64,000 nt of DNA from Owenia fusiformis (Eukaryota; Annelida; Polychaeta; Sabellida; Oweniidae). Shown here in pieces: positions 60,670 to 64,000 of the stretch. The translations under genes and the position numbers were made by a program. The DNA lies in the NCBI GenBank assembly GCA_903813345.2, contig CAIIXF020000001.1, positions 52,533,885 through 52,597,884 of the forward strand, given 5' to 3'. How positions within the stretch are numbered: position 1 is the first letter of the stretch; every line of letters starts with the position of its first letter. The notes under the pieces were generated by a model. The model was not told the origin of the DNA. It saw only the letters and a list, made by a program, of their open reading frames with translations, and searched no databases.

Positions 60670-62345
60670 AATCATCTGCAGTGATTCCTGAAGTCAAAGA
60701 ACTGAGAGAAAAAAATTACGTTTTTGCTATGCACTATATTACTTGCCTTTGACAATCAAAACACATTACATGTCTGAGTTTTTCAAACATGAAAACCATG
60801 AGTTCCCGCCATCCCTAGCTAAACATGGAGCCATGAGACTTACAACTAAATGACCTACTTAAATGCCTAGAAACTAAGCCAGATGGACCCAAAGTATTGG
60901 AAAAGCCAACTGCAGATGCAGTTTTAATAGACTGCCCCTTTCTGGTCCTTTCTGGTGTTTCATCCCAAGTTAAGGCAGCTTATTAAAGGTGTTCCAAGAT
61001 TAGATGTTGTCTGGAATGTTTACCTACAAAACAGTGAGAAGTCCCTAACAAGGATTTATCGTGGCACTGGTGCTAGAAGGATGATTTATGCAGAGATGCA
61101 CAAATGCCAAAGAATTTACCAGCCTTTCTAACAACCAATGGAACCAGACTAGGCTGTTTGCATTCCTGGCCAACTTTATGTCTGAGGTTGATGTTAATGA
61201 AAAGCAAATGATAACTACTATTGGGGAATCTGTTCAGTGCTTTCCTCAATTGCCAGATACAGCAATGATTGAACCTTGTACTCATGAAAAAGCTGACACT
61301 AGGCTCTTTGTTCATATAAAACAGATGACCTCAGAGGGTAAAAAAGACTTTATAATCAGAAGTGGAGATACTGATGTCCCTTTTCTTGCCATAGTTGCAG
61401 CACTAGGGCGCAATAGGTGTCAATCTGGATTGCCTTCGGACCTCTCAAAAATTACAGGTATTAAATTATATTATATAACTGCACCATTCTTTGGCCATAG
61501 AAAAGAATCTGCCCTTCAATCTATGGAATGTGTTCAAGGAAGTTACTCTAGCTTTTCTGCAAGTGGCACAAATGGTTACAACAAACCTGCCTTTGTCAGT
61601 TCAAGCCATTCAGTCCCTGGAACATTTTACTGTTTTATGATATTGATCGAACCAGCAACCAGAGAGATATCAATGCAGCACGAAGGCTAATGTTCTGTAA
61701 CGGTCATACAGTCATTGACAAATACCACCAACAAAAGGAACCCTTGCACAGAAAATCTTAACTTGCTAACCAAGGCGGTATAGTTTGGTGCCATAACCAA
61801 AATGGTTATCGAGTTCACAACATGTGGCTGGCAGTATGACATGTCCCTCCTGATGCCACTATGTACATCCCTTCCTCAAGCAGCTAAGGCATGCCAAGCA
61901 TTGATCAAGTGTGGGTGCAAGGTGGAATGTGGTCCTAGGTGCACAAGTTACAAAAATGGATTTCTATACATTGCAATGTACAAATGCCATGGTCAATGAA
62001 AGTCATTGGACTAAAAAAGTAGGGGACATAAAGTTGAGCCTTGTAGGACTCCAGTTTTCACACAAAAATAATCTAGTGACTTTAAATGCATATGACCATC
62101 TAATAGGTACTATGATTAGTCATGTATGATCAGTATTTAACTATTTTGACAAATTAAATGATGATATTAGTCAATTTTAGTGATTTGCCGATACATTGTG
62201 GCGGCCATCTTGGATTTTTGGTGAAACAGTCAATGGATTGCTTGGTGCCACTTCAGGTTCTCAAAAGGATGGTATGAAGTTTTGAAATCCACCTAAATAT
62301 TGCTTCTATATATTTTTGAAATATTCTGTGAACTTATCTCCTATT
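60670..62345 (+). pseudogene. Inverted copy B of the Cys-tailed EADT/DTD family
   Basis: Copy B faces copy A head to head, the axis being near 60,660. The longest open piece, 61088-61690 (200 aa), runs from FLANFMSEVDV through THEKADTRLF and RSGDTDVPFLAIVAAL, so the acidic residues missing from copy A remain here. The N-terminal part (MSEFFKHENHEFPPSLAKHG-like, about 60760-60960) and the Cys tail (LIKCGCKVECGPRCTSY, 61890-62000) are in other frames. Frameshifts make it a pseudogene. Identity to A is visibly lower than between A and A'. Confidence 0.8.
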
Positions 62346-62357
62346 CAAACCCGACTA

Positions 62358-64000
62358 GTCAGGAATATTTAGGTGAAAATATTTCAAAAATATATAGAAG
62401 CAATTTTATGGTGGATTTCAAAACTTCATACCATTCTTTTGAAAACCTGAAGTGGCACCAAGCAATCCATTGACTTTTTCACCGAAAATCCAAGATGGCC
62501 GTCGCGATGTATCAAAAAATCATAAAAAATGACTAAGTTATGATTTAATAAGTCAAAATAGTTGTATACTGATCAAACATGACTAATAATAGTACCTATC
62601 AGAAATCCATATCCATTTAAAGTCATTGGATCATTTTTGTGTGAAAACTGGAGTCCCACAAGGCTCAACTTTATGTCCGCTACTTTTTTTGCATTGACCA
62701 TGGCATTTGCACATAGCAATGCATAGAAATCCATTTTTGTAACATGTGCACCTAGGACCACATTTCACCTTGCACCCACACTTGATCAATGCTTTGCATG
62801 CTGCTTGAGGAAGGGCTGTTTCACCAAAAATCCAAGATGGCCGCCACAATGTATCGGCAAATCACTAAAATTGACTAATATCATCATTTAATTTGTCAAA
62901 ATAGTTAAATACTGATCAAACATGACTAATTATAGTACCTTTTAGATGGTCATATGCATTTAAAGTCACTAGATTATTTTTGTGTGAAAACTGGAGTCCC
63001 ACAAGGCTCAACTTTATGTCCCCTACTTTATTAGTCCAATGACTTTCATTGACCATGGCATTTGTACATTGTAATGTATAGAAATCCATTTTTGTAACTT
63101 GTGCACCCAGGACCACATTTCACCTTGCACTCACACTTGACCAATGCTTGGCATGCCTTAGCTGCTTGAGGAAGGGATGTACATAGTGGCACCAGGGGGG
63201 ACATGTCATACTGCCAGCCCCATGTTGTGAACTCCGATACCCATGTTGGATTGAGATTGTACAGTTGGCCCCAAACAATACCACCTTGGTTAGCAAGTTC
63301 TTAAAATTTTCTGTGCAAGGGCTCCTTTTGTTGGTGGCATTCTATCAATGACTGTATGGCCATCACAGAACATTTGCCTTCGTGCTGCATCGATATCTAT
63401 CTGGTTGCTGGTTCGATCATATACTAGAACAGTAAAACATTTTAGGGACTGAATGGCATGAACTGACAAAGTCAGGTTTGTTGTAACCATTTGTGCTACT
63501 TGTAGAAAAGCTGGAGTAACTTCCTTGAACACATTCCATAGCTTGAAGGGCAGATTCTTTGCTATGGCCAAAGAATGGTGCAGTTATATAATATAATTTA
63601 ATACCTGTAATTTTTGAGAGGTCAGAAGGCAATCCAGATTGACACTTATTGCACCCTAATGCTGCAGCCATGGCAAGAACAACTACACCAGTATTTCCAC
63701 TGATTCTGTTTATGAAATCTTTTTTACCCTCTGAGGTCATCTGTTTTACCTGAACAAAGAGTCTAGTGTAGTATTAGCTTTTTCATGAGTACAAGGTTCA
63801 ATCATTACTGTAACTGGCAACTGAGGAAAGCACGTAACAGATTCCACAATAGTCATAAATGTCAACCTCAAAAATAGAGTTGGCCAGGAATGCTAACAGC
63901 TCAGTCTTGTTCTGGTTGTTTCTTAGGAAGCTTAACCAAAACTGGGGCATCACATTCTCTGCATAAACCATCCATCGCCACAATGAGTCCTTGTCAGGGA
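62358..64000 (-). pseudogene. Copy A' of the family, direct repeat of copy A, runs off the window
   Basis: Matches 58588-60230 at a constant offset of 3770 bp with almost no differences; one seen is C at 59195 versus A at 62965 in AGATT(C/A)TTTTTG. It carries the same frameshifts and the same duplicated Cys-tail block as copy A, so it was duplicated after the decay. The N-terminal part lies beyond 64000. Confidence 0.92.

Overview
The window is metazoan nuclear DNA: AT-rich, with intron-rich genes using GT-AG splice sites and large amounts of small transposon-derived sequence. The mix of a CR1/Jockey-type LINE, non-autonomous Helitrons carrying tandem-repeat cores (the 'pearl'-like architecture described from bivalves), many MITEs and a family of Cys-tailed 'EADT..DTD' repeat proteins suggests a marine lophotrochozoan, most likely a mollusc. 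The taxon is an inference.

Four regions can be separated. (1) 1-14.9 kb has no gene I can support. It holds a MITE with a 9-bp target duplication, a 1.1-kb foldback element, a mariner-like relic, a 64-bp satellite of about 30 units and anonymous AT-rich sequence. (2) 14.9-24 kb carries two complete genes facing tail to tail: EBP2/EBNA1BP2 (+, 9 exons, 295 aa, ribosome biogenesis) and CFAP144/FAM183 (-, 3 exons, 136 aa, ciliary). A 5'-truncated LINE with an intact reverse transcriptase frame follows at 25-26.4 kb. (3) 29.3-45.5 kb is one complete gene, FZR1/Cdh1 (+, 11 exons, 493 aa), the APC/C activator. Its 11.5-kb intron 5 is packed with repeats: a 612-bp TIR element, an inverted pair of repeat blocks, and two Helitron-like elements whose tandem cores hold arrays of AGGTCA-type and ATGGCGGCCAT-type motifs. 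A third, related Helitron lies just 3' of the gene. (4) 46.6-64 kb has a small + strand terminal exon pair of uncertain family, a convergent - strand single-coding-exon DDE transposase-like gene with a recognisable TATA box and 5'UTR intron, two - strand 3'-terminal-type exons encoding possible cytoplasmic tails, and a palindromic, partly triplicated array of decayed copies of the Cys-tailed EADT/DTD family that runs off the right end.

Reconstructed exon chains for EBP2, CFAP144 and FZR1 keep frame across every junction and give near-human lengths, so these three models are strong. The genes do not form a functional cluster; their proximity looks incidental. Most of the unusual material is repeat biology: nested palindromes, tandem transcription-factor-like motifs carried by Helitrons, and a recent direct duplication within an inverted one.
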